NCBI RefSeq assembly: GCF_024756235.1
Contig: NZ_JANUGY010000012.1
Span: forward strand, 62,001 to 126,000
DNA: 64,000 nt
Reading direction: 5' to 3'
Origin: Massilia kyonggiensis
GTDB lineage: Bacteria > Pseudomonadota > Gammaproteobacteria > Burkholderiales > Burkholderiaceae_D
Shown here: piece after piece, positions 9,101 through 17,882 of the stretch
Layout: the number at the start of each line of letters is the position of its first letter
Numbering within the stretch: position 1 is the first letter of the stretch
Program-made: the position numbers and the translations under genes
Notes under the pieces: generated by a model
Told to the model about the DNA's origin: nothing
Database searches by the model: none
Seen by the model: the letters and a program-made list of their open reading frames with translations, nothing else

Positions 9101-9150
9101 CGTTCTACACGGGCCGCCGCTTCACGGTGCGGATGGGCTACACTTTCTGA
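6106..9150 (+). CDS. TonB-dependent outer-membrane receptor 1
   Basis: A 1014-residue SusC/TonB-dependent receptor for import of oligosaccharides across the outer membrane. The signal peptide ends near MFAHGAYA-ADAA. The TonB-box region is around TTTVVVVGQRAAL, followed by the plug (SIVADDIGKLPDKSVTEVLQ) and a 22-strand barrel ending in GRRFTVRMGYTF. I chose GTG 6106, preceded by AGAGGAGAAG, because the longer frame from 6007 begins before the predicted transcription start and has no ribosome-binding site. It is the first gene after the AraC regulator and is followed by a strong intrinsic terminator before the halogenase gene. The ligand is inferred to be a hemicellulose oligosaccharide from its neighbours. 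Confidence 0.93.
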   Translation: MKQFQRTAIATGAAQFVLMASGAMFAHGAYAADAAKKDETTTVVVVGQRAALESAAARKKNADEIVDSIVADDIGKLPDKSVTEVLQRVTGITIDRTLNRVDPQQGVGDGIQHFAAEGTGVAIRGLTYVRSELNGRDSFSANGGRSLSFEDVPPELMTGLDVYKNPSAEQIEGGISGLVNLRTALPFDYKGSKGAVSVEASRSQLRGKNAPAFSGLLSNRWNTDYGQFGALVDVAHSRMRTRSDGTSLSPYIPRTNAVVGDNSGATRWITNGASWTTNNFDRDRDGLYGALQWKKDRLSSYLTYFRSKYEMTTTETSVSQNSPPSAAMLDAGAEFDSRGVLLRGVVRDPSNPGISIGTQSRVAARKSDTTDIAWNTQWRATDQWTVTADLQHTSASSVGYDNTLGVGTFLPKLTTNLTSSPPTLSFDAADTAYLADPNHYYWSFTQEHRDESIATQNAARLDAKFTFDSTVLNDLRFGVRFTNRDAMTRSTHDSDWAQISQTWSVDTAGGGWQPLSDFAWLSKPNLRLPNDVAMAQFGNFFGGKAGMPPTVVVPNQGLLAGGPPASFTTLHSFTQAVCKQPCSQTWNPAAYGDDKGLNGQHEKTKAAYAQLRFGVDTLRFPVDGNVGVRVVRTDMSATGYTLFDPPQNPLPVVPQIPRLADKRDFNNKYTNVLPSLNLRMKASDELQFRAAYSKGMTRPDFYQMQAYTTLEQKVNTHQENGKSVVDSIDYQGSARGNPVLKPVTSTNFDMTAEYYFGKGNSLTLALFNKRLKDIIIGKTSAYTVNDTTGTPHDFLITSPVNGASGRLNGAEIGYQQYFDKLPGLLSGFGVSANYTYVDSRQNMGKSLVNGWCTPKGTLNANLARDLSGCDTDGRLLNADNTPLIGLSKNSYNLALLYDKGPWSGRLAYSWRTKYLQAINAFGTNGSDGIDGNPNSPTYHQGSSVGYALPVWGGAYGQLDAGIHYNFDEHLNISVEASNLTNALYKQFMQQNIGMMERGTFYTGRRFTVRMGYTF

Positions 9151-9172
9151 TAGCCGCCCCGTGAGTCATATG

Positions 9173-9206
9173 CCTCCCGCGACCCGGCCGGTCGCGGGAG
9201 GTTTTT
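9173..9206 (+). terminator. Intrinsic terminator between receptor and halogenase
   Basis: A perfect 12-bp stem, CCTCCCGCGACC (9173-9184) with GGTCGCGGGAGG (9190-9201), has a 5-nt loop and is followed by TTTTT (9202-9206). The next gene starts only 24 nt later and has no separate promoter that I can see. It probably ends most receptor transcripts and lets a fraction read through into the halogenase gene. Confidence 0.88.
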
Positions 9207-9229
9207 GCGTTTCCGAACTGGAGAAGATC

Positions 9230-10747
9230 ATGCTCGACAAGGCCATTCGTAAAATCGTCATCGTGGGCGGCGGCACCGCCGGCTGGATGACCGCCGCGCC
9301 GCTGGCGCTCAAGCTGGGCGCGTCGTGCGAGATCGTCCTCGTCGAGTCGCCGGAGATCGGCACCGTCGGCGTGGGCGAATCCACGCTGCCGACGATCCGC
9401 TACTACAACCACGCGCTCGGCATCGACGGCGCCGACTTCGTCCGGCGCACGAAGGCCACGTTCAAGCTGGGCATCGACTTCTGCGACTGGGGCCATCTCG
9501 GCAACCGGTTCTTCCACGGTTTCAGCGATTTCGGTCCGGCCATCGAAAACCGCCCGGCCTTCATGTACTGGCTGCGTCTCGCGCGCGACAATCCGGACAT
9601 GCCGTCGTACGAAGAGTGGTCGATCTCGACGGCGATGGCGCACGGCTACCGGTTCGTGCCGCCGCACGGCGACCAGCCCGGCCCCACCAATGCGTATTCG
9701 TACGCCTTCCAGTTCGACGCCGGCCTGTATGCCCAGTACCTGCGCGAGTACGCGATGGCGCGGGGCGTGCAGCGCGTGGAGGGCACGGTCGGCAACGTCG
9801 AGCAGCACCCGGAAACGGGTTTCATCACGGCCCTGCAGCTGCAGGACGGCCGCCGCATCGAAGGCGACCTGTTCGTCGACTGCACGGGCTTCCGCGGCCT
9901 GCTGATCGAAGGCGTGTACAAGGCGGGCTACGAGGACTGGAGCGCCATGCTGCCCTGTAACAGTGCCCAGGCCGTGCCCAGCGCGCTGGCCGACAAGCTC
10001 ACGCCGTACACGCGCTCGACGGCGAAATCCGCCGGCTGGCAGTGGCGTATCCCGCTGCAGCACCGTAACGGCAACGGCCACGTGTACTGCAATGCATTCA
10101 TGTCGGACGAGGAAGCAGGGCGCGTGCTGCTGGACGGCCTGGACACTCCAGCGCTGGAAGCGCCGCGCCAGCTGCGCTTCACGACGGGCCGGCGGCGCAA
10201 GTCGTGGGTCAAGAACTGCGTGGCGGTGGGCCTGTCGAGCGGCTTCCTCGAACCGCTCGAATCGACGAGCATCAACATCATCGAACTGGCGGTCGGCTGG
10301 CTCATCCAGTATTTCCCGGACCGCGACTGCAATCCCGAGCTGGCCGACGAATTCAACCGCCTCGTCGCACAGCGCTACGAATTCGTGCGCGACTTCATCG
10401 TCCTGCACTACAAGCTGACGAACCGCACCGATTCCGAATTCTGGCGCTATTGCGCGAACATGGCGATCCCCGACTCGCTGCAGCACCAGATCGACCTGTT
10501 CCGCACCTCGGGCCGCATCATCATCTACGACCGGGAAGGGTTCCAGGCCGATTCGTACGCGTCGATGCTGCTGGGCCATGGCATCCGCCCGGAGCGCACC
10601 GATCCGCTGATCGACCGCATGGACCAGGCGCGCCTGCTGGATCACTTCCGCAAGGTGCACGCGACGATCCGGCAGGTGGTCGGCGCGATGCCGGACCATG
10701 CCGCGCTGGTGGCGCAGATCGCGGCGGAGCCGATGCGAAAATCGTAA
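9230..10747 (+). CDS. Flavin-dependent tryptophan-halogenase family protein
   Basis: A 505-residue protein with all hallmark residues of FADH2-dependent halogenases: the nucleotide-binding loop GGGTAGW (13-19), the GVGEST block, the catalytic lysine Lys79, the WxWxIP motif at 270-275 (WQWRIP), and Glu344 in LESTSIN. These enzymes use reduced flavin and oxygen to make HOCl, which is relayed to the lysine and then to an aromatic substrate. The native substrate is unknown. Members of this orphan group often sit next to TonB receptors in proteobacterial glycan loci, as here. ATG 9230 has GGAG 7 nt upstream. No flavin reductase gene is visible in the window. Confidence 0.9.
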   Translation: MLDKAIRKIVIVGGGTAGWMTAAPLALKLGASCEIVLVESPEIGTVGVGESTLPTIRYYNHALGIDGADFVRRTKATFKLGIDFCDWGHLGNRFFHGFSDFGPAIENRPAFMYWLRLARDNPDMPSYEEWSISTAMAHGYRFVPPHGDQPGPTNAYSYAFQFDAGLYAQYLREYAMARGVQRVEGTVGNVEQHPETGFITALQLQDGRRIEGDLFVDCTGFRGLLIEGVYKAGYEDWSAMLPCNSAQAVPSALADKLTPYTRSTAKSAGWQWRIPLQHRNGNGHVYCNAFMSDEEAGRVLLDGLDTPALEAPRQLRFTTGRRRKSWVKNCVAVGLSSGFLEPLESTSINIIELAVGWLIQYFPDRDCNPELADEFNRLVAQRYEFVRDFIVLHYKLTNRTDSEFWRYCANMAIPDSLQHQIDLFRTSGRIIIYDREGFQADSYASMLLGHGIRPERTDPLIDRMDQARLLDHFRKVHATIRQVVGAMPDHAALVAQIAAEPMRKS

Positions 10748-10798
10748 TTGCCGCTGGCGGATTTCATAATTGCGGGCGTCCGGGGCCACGGGCACCAT
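10736..10798 (+). promoter_or_regulatory. Tandem operator and promoter of the GH29-GH97-GH31-esterase operon
   Basis: The outer repeat AAAATCGTAATTG (10738-10750) overlaps the last codons of the halogenase gene. The inner repeat CTGGCGGATTTCATAATTG starts at 10754, 22 bp away. TTGCGG (10770-10775) is the -35 box and CACCAT (10793-10798) the -10 box, with a 17-bp spacer. Confidence 0.65.
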
Positions 10799-10857
10799 CC
10801 CGTGGATATACGAAGAGCCGCCCTCGAGCGGCCGTCACCTACCTTGGAAAGATACCG

Positions 10858-12489
10858 ATGAAACGACGTGAACTCCTGCAGCACATGGCGGCCGCCATCC
10901 CGGCGCTCGCCATGTCCCCCTATGCCGGCGCCGCCGGCGCCCGCGTGCCCATGGCCACCGGCCCATTCGAGCCGACCTGGCCTTCGTTGTCGAAATACGA
11001 AACCCCGGACTGGTTCCGCAACGCGAAGTTCGGCATCTGGGCGCACTGGGGCCCGCAATGCGAACCCGAACACGGCGACTGGTACGCGCGCGGCATGTAC
11101 GAGGAGGGCAGCGATCACTATAAATACCACGTCGCGAAATACGGGCACCCGTCGAAGTTCGGCTTCAAGGACGTGATCCGGCGCTGGAAGGCCCAGCGCT
11201 GGAATCCGGACGAACTCGTGGGCCTGTACAAGAAGGCCGGCGCGAAATACTTCGTCGCGCTCGCGAACCACCACGACAACTTCGACCTGTACAAGAGCCG
11301 CTACCAGCCCGAGTGGAACTCGACGAAGCTGGGACCGGGCAAGGACCTGGTGGGCGGCTGGCGCGACGCGGCCCGCAAGCACGGCCTGCGCTTCGGCGTC
11401 TCCGTGCACGCGGCGCACGCGTGGAACTGGTACGAAACGGCGCAGGGCGCCGACAAGACCGGCCCGCTGGCCGGCGTGCCGTACGACGGCCGCCTGAAGA
11501 AGGCGGACGGCAAGGGCCAGTGGTGGAACGGGCTGGATCCGCAGGCACTGTACGCGCAGAATCACCCAGTCAGCCGCGACGGCGGCAGCACCGACCAGCG
11601 CTGGGCATGGGGCGGCGGCGTCCTGCCGCCGGACAAGGCCTACGCGGACAAGCTGTACAACCGCACCGTCGACCTGCTCGACAACTACGACCCGGACCTC
11701 GTCTATTACGACGACACCGTCCTGCCCCTGTACCCGGTCAGCGACATCGGCATGCGCCTGGCCGCGCACATGTACAACCGCAGCGTCGCGAAGCACGGCA
11801 AGGTGGAAGCGGTCGTCAACGGCAAGATCCTCGACGAGGTGCAGCGCAAGTCGATGGTGTGGGACATCGAGCGGGGCCAGAGTCCGCGCATCGAACCGCT
11901 GCCGTGGCAGACCTGCACCTGCATCGGCAGCTGGCACTACGACCGCCGCATCTACGACAACAAGGCGTACAAGAGCGCGCAGACGGTCGTGCACACGCTG
12001 ATCGACATCGTCAGCAAGAACGGCAACCTGCTGCTGTCCGTGCCGGTGCGCGGCGACGGTACCATCGACGACCAGGAACGCGCCATCGTCGAGGAAATCG
12101 GCCGCTGGATGGCCGTCAACGGCGTGGGTATCTACGATTCGCGTCCGTGGGCGCTTTATGGCGAAGGTCCTGTGGCGGAGGCGGCCGCGGCGCCGCTGTC
12201 CGGCCCCGGCTTCAACGAAGGCAAGGGCAAGCCGTTCTCCGGCGCCGACATCCGCTTCACGGCCGGCAAGGATGCCGTGTACGCGTTCGTGATGGGCTGG
12301 CCGGAAGACGGCCAGGTGACCATCAAGTCGATGCGCGCGGGCGGCGAATACCTGAAGCAGGCCGTGTCGCGCGTCGAACTCGTCGGCGGCGGCGCGCTCG
12401 CGTTCCGCCAGACACCCGAAGGCCTGCAGGTCACGCTGCCGCAGGCAAAGCCCGCACTCCCGTATGCAATCGCCCTGAAAGTGGCCTGA
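10858..12489 (+). CDS. Glycoside hydrolase family 29 alpha-L-fucosidase
   Basis: A 543-residue exported enzyme expected to release terminal alpha-L-fucose, for example from xyloglucan side chains. The N-terminus MKRRELLQHMAAAIPALA with twin arginines suggests Tat export. GH29 features are FGIWAHWGP, the ANHHDNFDLY block (His138-His139) and the likely nucleophile region YYDDT (Asp285/Asp286). A small C-terminal beta domain follows. It is first in a four-gene operon with GH97, GH31 and an esterase. The ATG at 10858 follows a leader from the operator-type promoter just upstream. Confidence 0.88.
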   Translation: MKRRELLQHMAAAIPALAMSPYAGAAGARVPMATGPFEPTWPSLSKYETPDWFRNAKFGIWAHWGPQCEPEHGDWYARGMYEEGSDHYKYHVAKYGHPSKFGFKDVIRRWKAQRWNPDELVGLYKKAGAKYFVALANHHDNFDLYKSRYQPEWNSTKLGPGKDLVGGWRDAARKHGLRFGVSVHAAHAWNWYETAQGADKTGPLAGVPYDGRLKKADGKGQWWNGLDPQALYAQNHPVSRDGGSTDQRWAWGGGVLPPDKAYADKLYNRTVDLLDNYDPDLVYYDDTVLPLYPVSDIGMRLAAHMYNRSVAKHGKVEAVVNGKILDEVQRKSMVWDIERGQSPRIEPLPWQTCTCIGSWHYDRRIYDNKAYKSAQTVVHTLIDIVSKNGNLLLSVPVRGDGTIDDQERAIVEEIGRWMAVNGVGIYDSRPWALYGEGPVAEAAAAPLSGPGFNEGKGKPFSGADIRFTAGKDAVYAFVMGWPEDGQVTIKSMRAGGEYLKQAVSRVELVGGGALAFRQTPEGLQVTLPQAKPALPYAIALKVA

Positions 12490-12491
12490 AC

Positions 12492-14486
12492 ATGAAACAC
12501 GTACACCTGATCCCGGCGCTCGTCGCCGTTGCCGCCGCCCTGCCGGCACACGCCGCCGCGCCGTACACGGTCGTCTCGCCCGACCACCGCACCCGCATCG
12601 AACTCACCGCCGCCGACGGCAAGCTGGAATACACGGTCATCCGCGACGGCGTGACCGTCATCGCGCAATCGCCCCTCGGCCTCTCCACGACCCAGGGCGC
12701 GCTGGACGGCACCACGCTGCGCGTGACCGGCGTCGAGAACAAGACCGTCGACGAGACGTGGCGCCCGGTCGCGGGCAAGGCGTCCAGCGTGGCGGACCGC
12801 TACAGCCAGGTCGAGCTGCAGCTGGCCGGCAAGGACAAGCCGGTCAAGGTCAACCTCGTCGCCCGCGCGTACGACGACGGCGTCGCCTTCCGCTACGTGC
12901 TGCCGCGCCAGCAGGTGGCCGACCTGGGCATCAAAGGGGAGGCCACGCGCTTCGACTTCCCGGCCGACTACCGCTGCTGGGGCTTCAACCCGGGCCGCTT
13001 CGACAGCTCGCACGAAGGCGAATTCGACGCCGTGCCGGCATCCACGATCCGGCCGCACCACTCGTTCGACGCGCCGCTCGTCTGCAAGACGGGCAACAAG
13101 AAGACCACGTTCGCCATCGCCGAAGCGGACAAGCGCGGCTATGCGGGCGCGTATTATTCCGGCCGCGGCGACGGAGGCCTGGGCGTTGCAGTCGTGCTGA
13201 CGCCGCACTACGATGGCGACGTGCAGGTGCAGGGCCCGGCCGTGCGCACCGCGCTGGCCGACGCGCCCCTCGCCACGCCGTGGCGCGTGGTGATGGTGGC
13301 CGACACGCCGGGCGGCCTGACGCAATCGAGCCTGATCGCCACGCTGGGCAGCCCGTCGGCAATCGCGGACACCAGCTGGATCAAGCCGGGCAAGGCGTCG
13401 TGGGACTGGTGGAACGGCTGGGGCGTCGACATGCCGGGCGCCGGCGTCAACACGGCGACGTATAAAGCCTATACCGACTTCGCGGCCAGCCTGGGCCTCG
13501 ACTACATCCTGATCGACGAAGGCTGGTACGAAGGCAGTTCCGAACAACCGCTGCCGTCCAATCCTTTGAAGCCGATCCCCGCGATGGACATGAAGGAGAT
13601 CATCGGGTACGCGAAGCAGAAGGGCATCGGCGTGTGGGTCTGGCTGCAGTGGAAGCAGCTCGACCGCCAGATGGACGACGCCTTCGCACTGTATGAATCG
13701 TGGGGCATCAAGGGCGTGAAGGTCGACTTCATGGACCGCACCGACCAGGACATGGTCGACTTCTACCACAAGATCCTGTCGAAGGCGGCGAAGCACCACC
13801 TGATGGTCGACCTGCACGGCGCGTATCCGCCGGACGGCCTGACGCGCACCTATCCGAACTACATGACGCAGGAAGGCGTGATGGGCGCCGAGTACAACAA
13901 GTGGAGCGCGCGCGTCACGGCGACCCACAACGTGACCCTGCCGTTCACGCGCATGATCCTGGGGCCGATCGACTACACCCCGGGCGGCTTCCGTTCGATC
14001 GCGGCGAAGGACTTCATGGCCCAGCGCCGTAACGTGAAGCCGTTCGTGCAGACGACGCGCGGCCAGGCCGTCGCGATGTACGTCGTGTACGATTCGCCGT
14101 TCGGCATGGTGGCGGACAGCCCCGATGCCTACCGCAACGCGGACGGCACCTGGGCCGACGGCGCGAAATTCATCGGCGCGGTGCCGACCACGTGGGACGA
14201 GACCCGCGTGCTGGACGGCGACATCGGCCAGTACATCGTGACCGCCCGCCGCAAGGGCGACACGTGGTACATTGGCGCGATGACGAACGAATCCGGACGC
14301 ACGGTCGACGTGCCGCTGGACTTCCTGGCGCCGGGCGCGAACTATTCGGCCGAGATCCTGGAAGACGGCAAGGACCGCAACCACCTGGCCGCGCGCACCG
14401 CGCGCGTGACGGGCAAGAGCCGCTTGAAGCTCAAGCTCGCCGGTTCCGGCGGGGCCGTCGTCACGCTGACACAAGCCGCGCAATGA
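12492..14486 (+). CDS. Glycoside hydrolase family 97 (alpha-galactosidase/alpha-glucosidase type)
   Basis: A 664-residue exported enzyme with a signal peptide (1-22, cleavage after AHA). The N-terminal beta-super-sandwich, central barrel and C-terminal beta domain are those of GH97. The barrel includes DWWNGWGVDMPG, the DEGWYEGSS block and KVDFMDRTDQ (Asp412/Asp415). The Asp in this last block is typical of the retaining, alpha-galactosidase-like branch; inverting SusB-type members use glutamates instead. It starts 2 nt after the GH29 stop, and its stop overlaps the start of GH31 (ATGA), so the two are probably translationally coupled. The exact substrate cannot be read from sequence. Confidence 0.88.
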   Translation: MKHVHLIPALVAVAAALPAHAAAPYTVVSPDHRTRIELTAADGKLEYTVIRDGVTVIAQSPLGLSTTQGALDGTTLRVTGVENKTVDETWRPVAGKASSVADRYSQVELQLAGKDKPVKVNLVARAYDDGVAFRYVLPRQQVADLGIKGEATRFDFPADYRCWGFNPGRFDSSHEGEFDAVPASTIRPHHSFDAPLVCKTGNKKTTFAIAEADKRGYAGAYYSGRGDGGLGVAVVLTPHYDGDVQVQGPAVRTALADAPLATPWRVVMVADTPGGLTQSSLIATLGSPSAIADTSWIKPGKASWDWWNGWGVDMPGAGVNTATYKAYTDFAASLGLDYILIDEGWYEGSSEQPLPSNPLKPIPAMDMKEIIGYAKQKGIGVWVWLQWKQLDRQMDDAFALYESWGIKGVKVDFMDRTDQDMVDFYHKILSKAAKHHLMVDLHGAYPPDGLTRTYPNYMTQEGVMGAEYNKWSARVTATHNVTLPFTRMILGPIDYTPGGFRSIAAKDFMAQRRNVKPFVQTTRGQAVAMYVVYDSPFGMVADSPDAYRNADGTWADGAKFIGAVPTTWDETRVLDGDIGQYIVTARRKGDTWYIGAMTNESGRTVDVPLDFLAPGANYSAEILEDGKDRNHLAARTARVTGKSRLKLKLAGSGGAVVTLTQAAQ

Positions 14487-16951
14487 TGCGGCGGCCGCTG
14501 CGGGCCGCGCTGGCGGCGTCCGTGTTGTTGCTGTGCCGGGACGCCGCGTTCGCGGCGATCCGGGACGTGCGCGAGTCCGGCAGCGGCATCGAGTACCGGG
14601 TGGACGACACCCGCGTCAGGGTCGACTTCGTCACCGACCGCATCGTGCACGTCACGGCCACGCGTAACGGGGACTGGTCGACGTCCGCCCGCCTCATGCG
14701 GGCACCGGTCGCCGACAAGCCCGGGGCGATCACGGCGCGGGATGAAGGCGATGCCCGCGTGCTGCGCTCGGCGCAGGTGGGCGTCGCGGTGGACCGGACG
14801 ACGGGCGCGCTCGCGTTCCGCAACGCGGCCGGCGCGGTGCTGCTGCGCGAGGACGCTGCGGCGCCGCGCGCGTTCCAGCAGGTGCCCGTTCTCAAGTCGG
14901 TGCCCGATCCGGCGACGGTGTCGATCGTCAAGACGGTCGACGGCGACCGCCAGGTGGCCGGCAAGTATACCCAGAAGAAGGACCGCGACGCGTGGAAGGC
15001 GACCGCACGGTTCCGCCTGCGCGACGACGAAGCGCTGTACGGCCTCGGTTTCGACGAGACGGCCGACCTGAACCTGCGCGGCACGACGAAGCGGTTGTAC
15101 CAGCACAACCTGCGCATCGCCATCCCGTTCGTCGTGTCGACACGCGGCTACGGCGTCCTGTTCGACACGTACAGCGCCATGACGTTCGCGGACGGGACGA
15201 CGGGCATGTCCATGACGAGCGACGTCGTGGACGATCTCGATTACTACTTCATCCTCGGGCCGTCGATGGATGGCGCGGTCGAAGGCTACCGCCGGCTGAC
15301 CGGCGCCGCGACGATGTTGCCGCGCTGGGCGTTCGGCTACGTGCAGTCGAAGGAGCGCTACAAGACGCAGGACGAAGTCGTCGACACGGTGAAGGAGTTC
15401 CGCAAGCGCCGCATCCCGCTCGACGTCATCGTGCAGGACTGGAATTACTGGACGCCGGACCACTGGGGCAGCCCGGTGCCGGAAGCGTCGCGCTATCCGG
15501 ACCTGGCCGCGATGACGAAGGCCGTGCACGACCAGAACGCGCACGTCATGATCTCGATCTGGCCGAATCCGAGCCCGCTCGATGCGCCCGGCAAGGAACT
15601 GAAGGAGGGCGGCTACCTGAGCGGCGGCACGCCGTACGTCGATTTCTTCCGGCCCGAGGCGGCGGACGTTTACTTCCGCAACGTGTGGAAATACCTGGGC
15701 CGGCACGGCATCGATGCGTGGTGGTGCGACTCGACCGAGCCGGAAGTCGCCGACTGGACGTGGGATCCGAAGCGCTCCGACCGCGCCGACGAGATCAACG
15801 TCGACGGCCTGTCCCGCGTCATGGATCCGCAATACCTGAATGCCTACGCGCTCGTCGATGCGCAGCATTTCATGCGCAACTGGCGCCGGCAGGCGCCCGG
15901 GCGGCGACTCGTGAACCTGACGCGGTCCGCCTATCCCGGCAGCCAGGCGGCGGGCGTCGTCGCCTGGACCGGCGACATCTCGGCCACGTGGCCCGTGTTC
16001 GCGCAACAGGTGGCGGCGGTCCAGAGCTACAGCGCGTCCGGCAACCCGTACATCACGTTCGACGTCGGTGCGTTCTTCACCGCGCACGGGAAGCCCTGGT
16101 TCATGGCGGGCGACTTCGACAAGGGCGCCGCCGACCTGGGCTACCGCGAGCTGTACACGCGCTGGCTGCAGTTCGGCGCCTTCCTGCCCATGTTCCGCAG
16201 CCACGGCACCGATACCCCGCGCGAGCCGTGGCACTTCGGCGAACCGGGCACGCCGTTCCACGATGCGATCGTGGATGCCATCCGGCTGCGCTACCGCCTG
16301 CTGCCGGCGATCTATTCGCAGGCCGGCCTCGTGCACCTGCGCGGCGCATCGTTCATCCGTCCGGTGGCGTTCGCGTTCCCCGACGATCCGCGCACGCACG
16401 ACCTCAAGTCGCAGATGCTGTTCGGCGACGGCATCATGGTCAGCCCCGTGACGGCGCCGATGTATTACGCGGCCGGCTCCGCGCCGGTCGATGGCGCGGC
16501 GCGCACCCGCGACGTGTACCTGCCGGCGGGCACGTGGTTCGATTTCTGGACGGGCGAACGCGTGGCCGGCGGCCGCGCGGTGACGGTGGCCGCGCCGATC
16601 GACCGTATCCCGGTGCACGTCCGTGCGGGCAGCATCGTCCCGCTGGGGCCTGTCGTGCAATATGCGTCGGAACAGCCCGACGCGCCGGTCGAACTGCGGA
16701 TCTATCCCGGCGCCGACGGCGACTACACGTATTACGAGGACGCGGGCGAGGGCTGGGGGTACGAGCGCGGCGAATACGCGCTCACCGGCATGCACTGGGA
16801 CGATGCGGCGCGCAAGCTGACGATCGCGCAGCGTCGCGGTGCCTTCCCCGGCATGAAGACACAGCGCCGGTTCAAGGTCGTCATCGTCGGCCAGCAGGGC
16901 AAGGCGGCCGATCTCGTGTACGATGGCCGCGCCGTGACAATCCAAAAATAA
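14483..16951 (+). CDS. Glycoside hydrolase family 31 alpha-xylosidase-like enzyme
   Basis: An 822-residue GH31 enzyme with a signal peptide (cleavage near AAFAA), expected to remove alpha-1,6-xylose from xyloglucan oligosaccharides. The order is an N-terminal beta-sandwich, the catalytic barrel with nucleophile Asp416 in WWCDSTEPE and acid/base Asp498 in WTGDISATW, and a C-terminal part with the DUF5110-like beta domain. Its arrangement resembles bacterial xyloglucan alpha-xylosidases, but alpha-glucosidase activity cannot be excluded. Two consecutive ATGs occur; the first overlaps the GH97 stop. Confidence 0.88.
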   Translation: MMRRPLRAALAASVLLLCRDAAFAAIRDVRESGSGIEYRVDDTRVRVDFVTDRIVHVTATRNGDWSTSARLMRAPVADKPGAITARDEGDARVLRSAQVGVAVDRTTGALAFRNAAGAVLLREDAAAPRAFQQVPVLKSVPDPATVSIVKTVDGDRQVAGKYTQKKDRDAWKATARFRLRDDEALYGLGFDETADLNLRGTTKRLYQHNLRIAIPFVVSTRGYGVLFDTYSAMTFADGTTGMSMTSDVVDDLDYYFILGPSMDGAVEGYRRLTGAATMLPRWAFGYVQSKERYKTQDEVVDTVKEFRKRRIPLDVIVQDWNYWTPDHWGSPVPEASRYPDLAAMTKAVHDQNAHVMISIWPNPSPLDAPGKELKEGGYLSGGTPYVDFFRPEAADVYFRNVWKYLGRHGIDAWWCDSTEPEVADWTWDPKRSDRADEINVDGLSRVMDPQYLNAYALVDAQHFMRNWRRQAPGRRLVNLTRSAYPGSQAAGVVAWTGDISATWPVFAQQVAAVQSYSASGNPYITFDVGAFFTAHGKPWFMAGDFDKGAADLGYRELYTRWLQFGAFLPMFRSHGTDTPREPWHFGEPGTPFHDAIVDAIRLRYRLLPAIYSQAGLVHLRGASFIRPVAFAFPDDPRTHDLKSQMLFGDGIMVSPVTAPMYYAAGSAPVDGAARTRDVYLPAGTWFDFWTGERVAGGRAVTVAAPIDRIPVHVRAGSIVPLGPVVQYASEQPDAPVELRIYPGADGDYTYYEDAGEGWGYERGEYALTGMHWDDAARKLTIAQRRGAFPGMKTQRRFKVVIVGQQGKAADLVYDGRAVTIQK

Positions 16952-16970
16952 TCCATCCAGGAACCGAGAC

Positions 16971-17882
16971 ATGAAGATCAAATTTGCCGCCGCCCTGGCG
17001 GCCGCCGTCCTGTGCGCCGCCGCCCAGGCCCAGGAGACCGACGTCAACTCGGACAAAGCCCGCGCCAACTTCGCCCGCCCCATCGTCCTCGCCGCCGACG
17101 ACGTGCGCGCCTTCGCACCGCCGCCGGCCGGGTTCGCGGATGCGCAGCCGGGCCGCGCGCAGGGCAAGGTGGAGACGTTCACGTACCCGTCGAGCGTCAC
17201 GAACAAGCGCCGCACGGCCAACGTGTGGCTGCCGCCCGGTTACGACAAATCGCGCCGCTACCCCGTGCTGTACCTGTTGCACGGCATCGGCGGCAACCAG
17301 GACGAGTGGCGCGGGTACGTGCGCGCCGCCGAGGTCCTCGACAATCTCGCGGCCGCCGGCAGGATCGTGCCGATGATCGTCGTGATGCCGAACGGCCGCG
17401 CGCTGGCGGACGACCGCGCGCCGCCGGAGAACAAGGTCTTCACGCCGGAGAATGCGGCGGGCTTCGCGCGCTTCGAGCGCGACCTGCTGGATTCGCTGAT
17501 CCCCGCCGTCGACGCCGCGTATGCCACGCTGAAGGACAGCGGCCACCGCGCGATCGGCGGCCTGTCGATGGGCGGCGGCCAGGCGCTGAACTTCGGCCTG
17601 GGCCATCCGGAGACGTTCAACTGGGTGGCGGGCTTCTCGCCCGCGCCGAACACGGAGGCGCCGGCGAAGCTGGCCGGCGAAGCGGTGCAGGCGAAGGGCA
17701 AGCTGAAACTGGTGTATCTGTCGTGCGGCAACCGCGACGGCCTGATCAACGTCGCGCAGGGCGTGCACCGCCAGCTGCGCGAGCAGGGCGTCGCCCACGT
17801 GTGGAACGTGGACGGGTATGGGCACGACCGGGACAGCTGGGCGGAGAATCTTTATCACTACGCCCAGCTGATCTTCCGATAA
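16971..17882 (+). CDS. Secreted carbohydrate esterase, CE1/esterase-D type
   Basis: A 303-residue alpha/beta-hydrolase with a signal peptide (cleavage after AQAQ). YLLHGIGGNQDEW carries the oxyanion region, GGLSMGGG the nucleophile Ser199, and the C-terminal GYGHDRDSW the likely catalytic His. This architecture is shared by CE1 feruloyl and acetyl esterases often fused to or next to xylanases. It is the last gene of the GH29 operon, 19 nt after GH31. Its stop abuts the stop of the convergent GH42 gene with no intervening bases. Confidence 0.85.
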   Translation: MKIKFAAALAAAVLCAAAQAQETDVNSDKARANFARPIVLAADDVRAFAPPPAGFADAQPGRAQGKVETFTYPSSVTNKRRTANVWLPPGYDKSRRYPVLYLLHGIGGNQDEWRGYVRAAEVLDNLAAAGRIVPMIVVMPNGRALADDRAPPENKVFTPENAAGFARFERDLLDSLIPAVDAAYATLKDSGHRAIGGLSMGGGQALNFGLGHPETFNWVAGFSPAPNTEAPAKLAGEAVQAKGKLKLVYLSCGNRDGLINVAQGVHRQLREQGVAHVWNVDGYGHDRDSWAENLYHYAQLIFR

